Below are positions 27,542 to 36,547 of a DNA stretch of 64,000 nt, piece by piece; positions within the stretch are counted from its first letter, which is position 1; each line of letters starts with the position of its first letter. A model generated the notes under the pieces. The model had not been told where the DNA came from and did no database searches. It worked only from the letters and a program-made list of their open reading frames with translations. Origin of the DNA: Candidatus Nitrospira allomarina. Lineage in GTDB: Bacteria > Nitrospirota > Nitrospiria > Nitrospirales > UBA8639. Made by a program: the position numbers and the translations under genes. The DNA is taken from positions 2,849,001-2,913,000 of the forward strand of contig NZ_CP116967.1 of the NCBI RefSeq assembly GCF_032050975.1, read 5' to 3'.

Positions 27542-28114
27542 ATGAGGAAGACAGGAGTTGGGGGTATCGGAGGGTGGATGACTTTGGGAAGTCTGGTCCT
27601 GAGTTTTGCCTGGGGTTGCACGGCTATAGCGCCCAACAATCCATCGGATCTCCCGGTCGGCGTTGTTGATCCTCAGCGGATATTGGCTGAAACGGTCAAG
27701 GGGAAACGGCTGTCGGATGCGCTGAATGCCTTCATGAAGGATCGGCAGACACTTGTGGAATTAGAGCAAAAGGAATTGCGTAAGTTGGAAAGTGAATTGA
27801 TGGCCCAAAGTACGGTGTTAAGTCAGGAGGCCAGAGATCGGAAGGAAGAACAGTTCAGGGAAAAAATGGCCGGGTATCAGCAAAAGGTAGCCGATTTAAA
27901 CAGAGAAGTCCAAGAAAAACAACGCGAATTGCAAAACGAATTTCGTCTCCAGGTGCAAAAGGTGGTAACGGAAGTTGCCGGTCAGCGTGGCCTGGGCTTG
28001 GTCTTAGAATATGGTGTGAATTCAGGCACGTTGTTTTATCAACCCGGCCTGGATATTTCTACTGAGGTTATTCAGGCGCTGGATCGGGAGAGCGGAGAGA
28101 TTCGCATACCCTAG
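27542..28114 (+). CDS. OmpH/Skp-like periplasmic chaperone, predicted lipoprotein
   Basis: The 190-residue product from the ATG at 27542 (ribosome site GGGGGAGGAGAG) has a lipobox LSFAWGC, then VGVVDPQRILAET and a long coiled coil (about 60-150; ELEQKELRKLESEL), and ends with the strand region GLGLVLEYGVNSG. This is the OmpH/Skp fold, which holds unfolded outer-membrane proteins in the periplasm. Skp is normally soluble; the lipobox suggests membrane anchoring here. It follows bamA, the usual order. Confidence 0.83.
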   Translation: MRKTGVGGIGGWMTLGSLVLSFAWGCTAIAPNNPSDLPVGVVDPQRILAETVKGKRLSDALNAFMKDRQTLVELEQKELRKLESELMAQSTVLSQEARDRKEEQFREKMAGYQQKVADLNREVQEKQRELQNEFRLQVQKVVTEVAGQRGLGLVLEYGVNSGTLFYQPGLDISTEVIQALDRESGEIRIP

Positions 28115-28181
28115 TCAAAGGGTGGCTCATGGTCATAAGGGACCAATAGTGCCAGAGTAACATTGAGAGAAAGGGGTCAGT

Positions 28182-28637
28182 ATGGCTGAGAGCGAGTTAG
28201 ATATTCTCCAGATTCAGGCATTACTCCCACACAGGTATCCCTTCTTGTTAGTGGATCGGATCCTTGAATTCCAAGATGGGACGCGGATTGTGGGCATTAA
28301 AAACGTCACGGCCAACGAACAGTTTTTTCAAGGGCATTTCCCAGGGTACCCCATTATGCCTGGTGTGTTACTTCTAGAAGTGATGGCACAGGTTGGCGGG
28401 GTATTGGCCAGAAAAACGGCGATGGGGACGGGGCGCCCCACCGTTTTTCTCACCGGAATTGAAAAAGCCAAGTTTCGTCGACCGGTCGTTCCCGGCGATC
28501 AATTGCGGGTTGAGGTGGAGGTGATCCGGAGAAAAGATCCTTTTTGGAAGATGGCCGGGAAAATCTTGGTCGAGTCCTCCTTAGTCTGCGAAGCCGAAAT
28601 GACCGCCATGGTCAAAGTCGAAGAAAGTGAGGCCTAG
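28182..28637 (+). CDS. fabZ: 3-hydroxyacyl-[acyl-carrier-protein] dehydratase FabZ
   Basis: FabZ dehydrates 3-hydroxyacyl-ACP in fatty acid synthesis and competes with lipid A synthesis for the same precursor. The 151-residue hotdog protein has LLPHRYPFLLVDRI at the start, the catalytic His in GHFPGYPIMPGVLLLE and the conserved Glu in LLEVMAQ. AGAAAGGGG precedes the ATG. It sits immediately before lpxA as in most bacteria. Confidence 0.97.
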   Translation: MAESELDILQIQALLPHRYPFLLVDRILEFQDGTRIVGIKNVTANEQFFQGHFPGYPIMPGVLLLEVMAQVGGVLARKTAMGTGRPTVFLTGIEKAKFRRPVVPGDQLRVEVEVIRRKDPFWKMAGKILVESSLVCEAEMTAMVKVEESEA

Positions 28638-28708
28638 CTACAGGCAACAGGATTGTTGCGCGAAGTCTGGCTTTGAATTCATGTTCAACGCAATAAAGTG
28701 AGAATTTG

Positions 28709-29518
28709 ATGAATATTCATCCCACAGCAATTGTCCATCCCAAAGCTACAATAGGTGAAGATGTCGTCATCGGGCCTTATTGTGTCGTGGGGGAACATGT
28801 CACGATTGGAGATCAAACCGAATTAGTGGCACATGTGTGTATAGAGGGGCATACGGACATTGGCCGGTGCTGCCGGTTTTTCCCATTTGTGTCTATTGGA
28901 ACCCCTCCGCAGCATTTGCAATATAAAGATGAGCCCACCAGAGTCTGTCTCGGGGATCATAATATTGTTCGTGAGAATGTGACGATTAATCGAGGGACAG
29001 CTTTTGGAAGCGGAGTGACCAGAATCGGGCACCATAATTTTTTCATGGCCTATACCCATGTGGCCCATGATTGCGAGCTGGGTAATTATATTGTGATGGC
29101 CAATGCGGCAAACTTAGCCGGCCATGTCTCAGTGGGAAATTCTGTCGTGATCGGAGGCTTAGTCGGGGTGCACCAATATGTACGGATTGGTGAATATGCG
29201 ATGGTGGGAGGGTGTTCCGCCTTAGGACGGGATGTCCCGCCGTTTGTGCGTGCGGCAGGAGGTTATCGTGCACAAATGTTTGGGCTGAATACGATTGCCT
29301 TGCGACGCCATGGGTTTTCCGGGGCACGTATGAATACCTTAAAGGCCGCATTTGAACTCTTATTCCGACAGGGACATCGCCTGCAAGAAGCCATTAAACT
29401 TGCTCGTAACGAGTACGGGGAAAGCACAGACGTCATGACGTTACTCACCTTTTTGGAAAGTACCAGTCGCGGGATCTGCCAGGTCTCCTCACGGGAGTTG
29501 GATGATGAAGAGGAGTAA
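28709..29518 (+). CDS. lpxA: UDP-N-acetylglucosamine acyltransferase LpxA
   Basis: LpxA adds a 3-hydroxyacyl chain to UDP-GlcNAc (or a 3-amino analogue), the first step of lipid A. The 269-residue left-handed beta-helix starts at ATG 28709 (IHPTAIVHPKATIGEDVVIGP in hexapeptide rhythm). It shows YTHVAHDCELGN with the catalytic His, and a C-terminal helical domain. Length is close to the usual 262. A TTG three bases upstream is less likely as the start. Confidence 0.96.
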   Translation: MNIHPTAIVHPKATIGEDVVIGPYCVVGEHVTIGDQTELVAHVCIEGHTDIGRCCRFFPFVSIGTPPQHLQYKDEPTRVCLGDHNIVRENVTINRGTAFGSGVTRIGHHNFFMAYTHVAHDCELGNYIVMANAANLAGHVSVGNSVVIGGLVGVHQYVRIGEYAMVGGCSALGRDVPPFVRAAGGYRAQMFGLNTIALRRHGFSGARMNTLKAAFELLFRQGHRLQEAIKLARNEYGESTDVMTLLTFLESTSRGICQVSSRELDDEEE

Positions 29519-29545
29519 GGCTGGGGCTGACCTGGTGCGAAGGGT

Positions 29546-30415
29546 ATGATTTCTCCTGAGCAAGGTGAGCGGATTGGACTGATTGCGGGGAACGGGCGCT
29601 TTCCGATTATTTTTGCCGATAATGTCCGGCGGTTAGGGTTTTCGGTTTCCGCCATCGCGCATGTGGGTGAGACTCTTCCGGAACTTGAATCCCATGTGGA
29701 TCGCATTCATTGGCTCAAGGTCGGGCAGTTTAGTAAGGCCCTGGCGGCATTAAAGGGTGATGGCATCCGCCAGGCCGTCATGTTGGGTGGCATCCACAAA
29801 ACGCATGTTTTTACGGCACTTCGGCCGGACCTCCGGGCTTTGGCCATTTTTAGCCGTTTGAAACATTGGAAGGACGATGCGATCCTCAGGGCGGTGGCTG
29901 GAGAATTGGAGCGGGAAGGAATTGAGATTCGGGAGTCTACGTTTGGCCTGGAAGGCATTCTGGCGAAAGAGGGCAATCTTGCCCACAGGAAACCAACGAG
30001 CAAAGAGTGGGAGGATATTCAATTTGGTTGGGATACCCTGGAAACCTTGGGAAAGTTAGATATTGGGCAATGTGTCCTGGTAAAAAATCGTGTGATTGTC
30101 GCCGTTGAAGCTGTTGAGGGAACGGATGGGACCATTACTCGTGGAGGGACACTTGGTGGCAAGGGAACCGTGGTGGTCAAACGCACGAAACCGCACCAGG
30201 ATCTTCGGTTTGATTTGCCGGCTGTTGGTCCTCAAACCATTCAGTCCATGGTCGCGGTAAAGGCTTCAGTTCTCGCGATTGAAGCCGGGCGCACCGTCGT
30301 TCTTGATCGGGAAGAGATGAGTGCGAATGCCAGATCAGCGAATATCGCGATTGTGGGAATTGCTCCGACTGGCCCTTTGCAGCATGCCGCGTCTTCCGAT
30401 GCTCCACCACGGTAG
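29546..30415 (+). CDS. lpxI: UDP-2,3-diacylglucosamine pyrophosphatase LpxI
   Basis: LpxI hydrolyses UDP-2,3-diacylglucosamine to lipid X and UMP, replacing LpxH. The 289-residue protein begins ERIGLIAGNGRFPIIFADN and has the LGGIHKTHVF block in the N-terminal domain, then the C-terminal DUF1009 domain with GTDGTITRGG, FDLPAVGPQTI and the closing AIVGIAPTG. It lies between lpxA and a Gfo/Idh gene, an arrangement known from other LpxI-using bacteria. Confidence 0.94.
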   Translation: MISPEQGERIGLIAGNGRFPIIFADNVRRLGFSVSAIAHVGETLPELESHVDRIHWLKVGQFSKALAALKGDGIRQAVMLGGIHKTHVFTALRPDLRALAIFSRLKHWKDDAILRAVAGELEREGIEIRESTFGLEGILAKEGNLAHRKPTSKEWEDIQFGWDTLETLGKLDIGQCVLVKNRVIVAVEAVEGTDGTITRGGTLGGKGTVVVKRTKPHQDLRFDLPAVGPQTIQSMVAVKASVLAIEAGRTVVLDREEMSANARSANIAIVGIAPTGPLQHAASSDAPPR

Positions 30416-30502
30416 GGGGACGGGTTCCCCATCGTGGTGTTTCGTGTGGTGTAACTGGAACCGCAGTTTCTGTTCTCCTTTTCAGCGACGACCGATCCCT
30501 AC

Positions 30503-31459
30503 ATGACACAATCCTTACGAGTTGGGGTGATTGGTGTTGGTCATTTGGGCCGACATCATGCTCGCATCTATGGAACCCTGCCTTCTGTGACCTTGGTTGG
30601 GGTCGCTGATACCGATACCTCACGCGGGCATCTGGTGGCGGATGAATGTGGAGTGTCGTATTTCCAGGATTTGGACGAGCTGCTGTCATTGGTCGATGCG
30701 GTGAGTGTGGCGGTCCCCACCTCGGCACATGGGGTGGTGGTCACGACCTGTTTGCAACGCGGGTGCCATGTTCTGGTCGAAAAGCCAATTGCCAGCCATG
30801 TGTGGGAAGGTGAGCAGTTAGTCGACCTGGCGAAAGCCCGGGGGACCATACTGCAGGTTGGCCATATTGAACGATTTAATCCGATCGTGGAAGTGATGCG
30901 TCCTCTCGTGAGTCAGCCCGGCTTTATTGAATGTCATCGTTTAAGTCCTTTTCAGCCTCGAGGAACCGATGTCGATGTGGTACGGGATCTCATGATACAT
31001 GATTTGGATCTGTTGTTATCCTTAGGGTTGGGTCCTATCCTGCAGGTGGAGGCGAGAGGCATGCCGGTGTTTACCGATCTGCCCGATATTGCCAATGTGC
31101 GAATTCTCTTTGAAAGCGGGTGTCTGGCGAATTTGACTGCCAGCCGCATCTCGACTGGACGACTGCGAAAGATCAGAGTATATCAACGGGATCGCTATCT
31201 CTCGGTTGATTTTGGTGGAAAAGAGGCGGTGATGAACACCAGGAGAAGTTTGGAAGGTGGAACGTTTGAAGTTGAAACGCAACATATCAAGGGTGATGAA
31301 GGCGATGCCCTGACTCGTGAATTGGGTTGCTTCATTCAATCGATTCTGGGAAATCCTTCCGCCCGAGGTGTCTCAGGAGAAGAAGGTGTGGAAGCTCTGC
31401 GAGTCGCAACCCAAGTGGTCTCGCTCATTCAACAACATGCCGGGCACTCGCCACGGTAA
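30503..31459 (+). CDS. Gfo/Idh/MocA family oxidoreductase (GnnA-like?)
   Basis: This 318-residue protein has an N-terminal NAD(P) Rossmann fold (VGVIGVGHLGRHHARIY) and the EKPIA motif of Gfo/Idh/MocA sugar dehydrogenases (VEKPIASH), then IHDLDLLLSLG with a likely catalytic His. It is embedded between lpxI and lpxB. In some bacteria a related enzyme, GnnA, oxidises UDP-GlcNAc so that GnnB can make the 3-amino sugar used by LpxA. No GnnB aminotransferase is next to it here, so the reaction is uncertain. Confidence 0.85.
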   Translation: MTQSLRVGVIGVGHLGRHHARIYGTLPSVTLVGVADTDTSRGHLVADECGVSYFQDLDELLSLVDAVSVAVPTSAHGVVVTTCLQRGCHVLVEKPIASHVWEGEQLVDLAKARGTILQVGHIERFNPIVEVMRPLVSQPGFIECHRLSPFQPRGTDVDVVRDLMIHDLDLLLSLGLGPILQVEARGMPVFTDLPDIANVRILFESGCLANLTASRISTGRLRKIRVYQRDRYLSVDFGGKEAVMNTRRSLEGGTFEVETQHIKGDEGDALTRELGCFIQSILGNPSARGVSGEEGVEALRVATQVVSLIQQHAGHSPR

Positions 31460-31507
31460 TCCGCGTCAGGGCGGGCTATTTGCCATGAGCGGTCGGTTAG
31501 AGTCCCG

Positions 31508-32639
31508 ATGCCAAAAATCTTTTTAGTGACCGGTGAAACCTCCGGCGATATTCACGGAGCGCACTTAGCGCTGGCACTACGGGAACTGAATCCCGGTGTG
31601 GAATTAATCGGTGTGGGTGGCAGTCGGATGTTGGCAGCCGGAGTCTCGCTTCTTCCGCATGTCAAACGGGTAGACGCCATGGGCGTTCCGGGAATCCGGC
31701 AGCTCATACAGGGGTGGAAGACCCTACGAACGCTAACCAGTTACCTCCAGCGTGAACGGTTTGATGTCATTATCCTCATCGACAGTCCGGGATTGAATCT
31801 TCGCCTGGCCAAGGCCATTGCCCCACGGTCATGCAAAATTATCTATTACATTGCCCCTCAGGTGTGGGCATGGGGAAGCCGTCGTTTAACACTTATTCGA
31901 AGAGTTATCAGCCATGTGTTAGCGATTCTTCCCTTCGAAGAGGCCTATTTCCAAAAAGCCGGCATTCCCTGCACGTATGTTGGCCATCCATTATTGGATG
32001 AGCTCAAGCCTGCCTATGATATGGTGCATGAGCGTCAGGAATTAGGGTTGAACAGAGAGGATCTGGTGATCGGTCTGCTGCCTGGGAGTCGTGCCCGGGA
32101 AGTCCGGGAGGTGTTGCCGGCCTTCCTGCGTTCGGTTGAACAGATTCGTATTCCCTACCCTCGAGTTCAAGTCCTTCTTGCCCAAGCGCATTCACTGTCC
32201 GATTCGATGGTGAATGAACTCCTTGGACCTTTTAGCCAACAGGTCAAGGTAGTCAAAGGTCTGTCCAATGAGGTAATGGCGGCTTCAAATCTTTTACTGG
32301 TGACCTCTGGGACGGCGACGTTGCAAGCGGCACTGATTGGAACACCGATGGTTGTGGTCTATCGAACATCTCCCTTGACCTATCATATTGCCAAACGTCT
32401 GGTTAAAATTCCTTATATTAGTCTCGTGAATATTTTAGCCGGTCAAGAAATTGTTCCGGAACTGATTCAGGATCGTATGACCCCGGATTATATCGCCCAT
32501 GAAGCCTTAGGCATCTTGCAAGACGTTCGTCGCCAACAGGACATGACCCAGGCTTTCCACACCATTCGGACGGCTCTGGGGGGGGGCGGGAGCGTCGAAA
32601 CGGGCTGCAGCCTGTATCCTTGCCGAGGCGACCGTATGA
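31508..32639 (+). CDS. lpxB: Lipid-A-disaccharide synthase LpxB, frameshifted near its 3' end
   Basis: LpxB (GT19) joins lipid X and UDP-diacylglucosamine at the inner membrane. Family motifs include FLVTGETSGDIHGAHLA, YYIAPQVWAWG, LLPGSRAREV and TSGTATLQAAL. At residue 358 the frame meets a run of nine Gs (32578-32586). Read as written, it continues into msbA to give a 960-residue fusion. With eight Gs it ends GASKRAAACILAEATV and stops at TGA 32637-32639, overlapping the msbA ATG as ATGA, which is the normal LpxB ending and operon layout. I therefore annotate a separate lpxB broken by one extra G. Whether this is an error or true slippage cannot be told from sequence alone. Confidence 0.9.
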
Positions 32640-34390
32640 AGACCTTCTGGCGAATTGTGTCGTATCTGAGGGAGTACCGCCTGCGGTTGCTTGGTGCGTT
32701 TGTCTGTTCTGCCGGGGTGGCAGGATTATCAGCGGTCTATGCGTGGCTTGTTCAACCGGTTCTGGATGGAATTTTTATTGAGCGCAATCAGGAGATGTTG
32801 CTCATCCTTCCGTTGGCTGTCCTGGGTGTTGCGATTTTAAAAGCCTCCTTTGCCTATGGACAGGGGTATCTCATGAGTTATGTGGGCCACTGGCTGGTGT
32901 CCGATATTCGCCAGCAATTGTTTATTCATATCGTGCGCCTGCCTATTCGTTTTCACGATGCGAATACGTCAGGACGGTTGATGGCCAGGGTGATTAGCGA
33001 TGTCAACGAAATGGCGAATGCCATTCCCAGTGTGTTGAAGGATATTTTTCAACAGGGGCTGACGTTTGTGGCGATGCTGTCCGTGGTCTTTTATCAAAAT
33101 TGGAAACTCGCGACGATTGTGTTGGTGGTATTACCCTTCTCCTCCTTGGTGTTGGTACGGGTCGGCCGACGGATTCGTAAACTTTCAAAACGTGGCCAGG
33201 AATCCATTGGGAGAATGGCTTCCGTCTTAAAGGAAGCGTTTTCCGGGATCAAGATCGTGAAGGCCTACGGTCAGGAAGAGAAGGAGGCTGACCGATTCTC
33301 GTTGACGAATCAAGCCTTTCGGACAGCAAAAGTGAAGTCCTCTCAAACCTCAGCGATGGCCTCTCCACTTCTTGAAGTCATTGGGGTCTGCGGTGTGGCC
33401 TTTATTATCTGGTATGGGGGAGGATTAGTCATTGCCGGAGAGATGAAGCCGGGAGAGTTCTTTTCCTTTCTGGCTGCCATGTTCATGGCGTATGCCCCCC
33501 TCCGGAAAATGTCCGGAGCCAATGAGTCGGTTCAGCGTGCGCTTGCGGGGGCTCAGCGGGTGTTTCAAGTTCTCGACCTGGAAAGTGAATTAGCGAAAGA
33601 CGAAGGCAAGAAAATTCTTCCACCAATGGCGAAAAATTTGGAATTTTCCGGTGTCACCTTCAGGTATGAGGGCTCTGACGAGGCGGCCTTGCACGGGATC
33701 AATTTCACGATCAACGCCGGGGAGGTGGTGGCCTTCGTCGGGGCCAGTGGTAGTGGAAAGACCACTCTCGTGAGTCTGGTCCCACGGTTTTATCGTCCGA
33801 CAGAAGGCACCGTGAAGATTGATGGTGAGGATATTCGCCTGGTTGATCGATCATCTCTGAGACGGCAGATTGGCATCGTGTCTCAAGAAACCGTGTTATT
33901 TGATGATACGATCAGGAATAATATCGCCTATGGCCGTCTGGATGCGAGTGAAGAGGCTGTCATTGAGGCGGCTCGCGCCGCCTTTGCCTGGGAATTTATT
34001 GAGCGGCTCCCTCATGGACTGGATACGCTGGTTGGTGAAAATGGACTACGATTATCGGGTGGACAACGTCAACGACTCGCAATTGCCAGGGCAATTCTGC
34101 GGGATCCCCCGATTCTGATTCTGGACGAGGCGACGTCCGCTCTGGATTCGGAATCTGAGAAGCTGGTGCAGAAAGCTCTGGCAAACCTGGTAAAAGCCCG
34201 AACGACCTTGATCATCGCCCACCGGTTGTCCACGGTCCAACATGCCGATCGTATCGTGGTGATGAATCGCGGAAAAATTGAAGAGATCGGTACTCATGCC
34301 ACTTTGCTTCAACAGGGAGGCCTTTATACTCGGTTGTATCAAACGCAATTTTTACTGACTCAACCCGAACCGTTACCGACGACCTCCTAA
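32636..34390 (+). CDS. msbA: Lipid A export ABC transporter MsbA
   Basis: MsbA flips core-lipid A across the inner membrane. The 584-residue half-transporter starts at the ATG at 32636 (KTFWRIVSYLREYRL). It has six transmembrane helices in an ABC exporter domain (about 15-310) and a nucleotide-binding domain with Walker A GASGSGKTT near residue 370, signature LSGGQRQRLAIARA and Walker B ILILDEATSALD. Size matches MsbA of other bacteria. Translation is likely coupled to lpxB by the ATGA overlap. Confidence 0.93.
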   Translation: MKTFWRIVSYLREYRLRLLGAFVCSAGVAGLSAVYAWLVQPVLDGIFIERNQEMLLILPLAVLGVAILKASFAYGQGYLMSYVGHWLVSDIRQQLFIHIVRLPIRFHDANTSGRLMARVISDVNEMANAIPSVLKDIFQQGLTFVAMLSVVFYQNWKLATIVLVVLPFSSLVLVRVGRRIRKLSKRGQESIGRMASVLKEAFSGIKIVKAYGQEEKEADRFSLTNQAFRTAKVKSSQTSAMASPLLEVIGVCGVAFIIWYGGGLVIAGEMKPGEFFSFLAAMFMAYAPLRKMSGANESVQRALAGAQRVFQVLDLESELAKDEGKKILPPMAKNLEFSGVTFRYEGSDEAALHGINFTINAGEVVAFVGASGSGKTTLVSLVPRFYRPTEGTVKIDGEDIRLVDRSSLRRQIGIVSQETVLFDDTIRNNIAYGRLDASEEAVIEAARAAFAWEFIERLPHGLDTLVGENGLRLSGGQRQRLAIARAILRDPPILILDEATSALDSESEKLVQKALANLVKARTTLIIAHRLSTVQHADRIVVMNRGKIEEIGTHATLLQQGGLYTRLYQTQFLLTQPEPLPTTS

Positions 34391-34410
34391 ATTGAAAAAC
34401 GCCGTTCCTT

Positions 34411-35135
34411 ATGTTGAATTGGATTAAACTGTCCGTCGCTCCGCCATTGGCCGCTCACATGATTCGCCTTTTGGGGCGTACCATGCGTCTATCTACCGTC
34501 GGTGGGGAAACCGTGGACGAGTTGTATCGCCAAGGGCGACAGATCATTATTGCCTTTTGGCATGGCCGTCAGTTGATGATGCCGTTGGCCTACCGTGGGC
34601 AACAGGCCGCAATTTTGATTAGCCAACATCGGGATGGTGAAATTATCGCGCGAATCATGGGATATTTTGGATTTCAGTCCATTCGCGGGTCGAGCACACG
34701 CGGGGGACTTCGAGCGACCAGGCAATTGTTGAAGGCCGGGCGGAATGGCGGAGATCTGGTTGTGACGCCCGATGGTCCGAAGGGGCCAGCCTGCACGGTA
34801 CAATCGGGAGTGATTTATCTGGCAAAAATGACGGGATTGCCCATAATCCCTTTAACTTTTGCCTGCTCAAAAAAAAAGTCTTTACGAGTTGGGATCGCTT
34901 CCAGATTCCCTATCCCGGTGGGATAGGGTTGTTTGTATGGGGCCCACCCATCTGGGTAAGCCGGGATCTTTCCAACGAGCAGCTGTCCGGTCCCGGGTTG
35001 GAGCTGGAAGGTTCGTTGAACCGGCTTACGGCTCAAGCGGAATTGGCTGTTCAGGATTCCGACCCGGTTGAATCATTTCTCCGCCGAATGTCTTCCCAGA
35101 ATCTGATCGATATGAATGAGACCTTCGATCGGTGA
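34411..35135 (+). CDS. Lysophospholipid acyltransferase family protein (DUF374), frameshifted
   Basis: The first frame (34411-34926) gives 171 residues with the DUF374 features AFWHGRQLMMPL, SQHRDGEIIARIM, GSSTRGGLRA and TPDGPKGPACTV, then stops early. After the run of nine As at 34869-34877 the natural continuation lies in the frame one base back: SWDRFQIPYPGGIGLFVWG, ending at 35135. Adding one A restores a protein of about 241 residues that ends just before waaA. DUF374 proteins sit between lpxB/msbA and waaA in many genomes and probably acylate lipid A or a precursor at the inner membrane. Error or slippage is the cause of the break. Confidence 0.82.
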
Positions 35136-35142
35136 CCGACTC

Positions 35143-36501
35143 ATGTATTATGTAATGTATAATGTCCTGCTGGTTCTGGCCTTTCCCGTGATCATCGGAC
35201 TCCTGCTGACAAAAAAACGCAGTCAACGCGGCCTGTGGTGCCGGCTTGGGGCGGTTCCTGTCGAATTGCGGAATCTGCAAAAACCGGTCATCTGGATTCA
35301 TGCCGTCTCCTTAGGCGAGGTGGCCACGATCGTTCCGCTGCTCCACGCGATGAAGGCGCGGTATCCTCAATGGCCGTTGGTCGTGTCCACGGTGACGGAG
35401 ACCGGTCGGGAAGTCGTGATCAAGCGTTTGGAGGGTGTGGCTGTCCATTGTTATGCTCCCGTTGATTTTTGGTGGGCGGTTGACCGGTATATCCGGATAC
35501 TTCAGCCCCGGCTCTTTATTTTGGTCGAATCAGAATTCTGGCCCAATCTGCTGAAAAACCTTGAAGGGCATCGAGTGCCGATCTGTCTTGTCAACGGGAG
35601 AATCTCTTCACGATCCTTTGCCAGATATCGCTGGGTTAGAGGAATGATGAAGCAGGTGTTGAGCTGTCTCGATCTGGCCTTAATGCAATCGGAACACGAT
35701 GCCGAACGCATCGGACATTTGGGCGTCAAGCCAAATGCCATTCATGTCACCGGCAATATGAAGTTTGATCAAGGGCTTGACCAAGCACAGGCTGCCGATG
35801 GAAATGTTTCGTTCAGGGCACTCTTCGGGTGCCAAGCCGCTGAGCGGCTGGTTGTGGCTGGGAGTACGCACCCTCAGGAAGAAGAGTGTTTGTTGGATGC
35901 CTACCGGCAGGTGATTGCCCGACACCCTCAGGCGGTACTGGTGATGGCTCCACGCCATATCGAGCGTGTGGCTAAGCTCGAACAGGTCATTCAACAGTAT
36001 GGATTTGCTTGTGTCCGTCGCAGCCGGTTGGAGCAGAATGTCGGAGATCAGGCTTTTCAGAAGGGTCCTCGCGTCATCGTGCTAGACACCAGAGGGGAGT
36101 TGGCCTTGGTCTACCGGGAGGCCTGGGTTACTTTTGTGGGAGGGACACTGGTTCCGGTTGGCGGACATAATCTGTTGGAACCTGCACAATGGGGTCGCCC
36201 CGTTCTATTTGGTCCCCATGTCGATCATTGCCGTGACATTGCCGGACGGCTTCTGGGAGCAGGGGGAGGCATACAAATTCAGAATCAGGAGGATTTGGCC
36301 TCTCAATTGGTTCGTCTGATCGCCCATCCTTCGGCAGCCGAGGAGATGGGCCAAAGGGCGTTGGAAATGGTCCGGACCCATCGGGGCGTCGTCACCAGGA
36401 ATCTTCAATGGATTGATCAATTGTTGAACAAAGACAATTCGACCTTTTTCTCTTTGTCGGCGAAGGGGTCTTCACGAACATCTCAAGAAGTGCTCCGATA
36501 A
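35143..36501 (+). CDS. waaA: 3-deoxy-D-manno-octulosonic acid transferase WaaA (KdtA)
   Basis: WaaA (GT30) adds Kdo to lipid IVA at the inner membrane. The product from ATG 35143 (about 452 residues) starts with the N-terminal membrane anchor MYNVLLVLAFPVIIGLL, then WIHAVSLGEV with its conserved Glu, LVESEFWPNLL, VAGSTHPQEEE and the donor site GGTLVPVGGHNLLEPA. An in-frame ATG at 35116 would overlap the acyltransferase end. The C-terminus is about 20 residues longer than usual. Confidence 0.94.
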   Translation: MYYVMYNVLLVLAFPVIIGLLLTKKRSQRGLWCRLGAVPVELRNLQKPVIWIHAVSLGEVATIVPLLHAMKARYPQWPLVVSTVTETGREVVIKRLEGVAVHCYAPVDFWWAVDRYIRILQPRLFILVESEFWPNLLKNLEGHRVPICLVNGRISSRSFARYRWVRGMMKQVLSCLDLALMQSEHDAERIGHLGVKPNAIHVTGNMKFDQGLDQAQAADGNVSFRALFGCQAAERLVVAGSTHPQEEECLLDAYRQVIARHPQAVLVMAPRHIERVAKLEQVIQQYGFACVRRSRLEQNVGDQAFQKGPRVIVLDTRGELALVYREAWVTFVGGTLVPVGGHNLLEPAQWGRPVLFGPHVDHCRDIAGRLLGAGGGIQIQNQEDLASQLVRLIAHPSAAEEMGQRALEMVRTHRGVVTRNLQWIDQLLNKDNSTFFSLSAKGSSRTSQEVLR

Positions 36502-36547
36502 GCCTCTGTTAGAGCCCTAAATAAGGAGAGAATATGATATCCGCCAT

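Noticed and set aside
31508-34390. A genuine bifunctional LpxB-MsbA fusion enzyme
   Set aside because: The joint lies in a G9 run, and one G fewer restores both the usual LpxB C-terminus and an ATGA stop/start overlap, so two separate genes are more likely.
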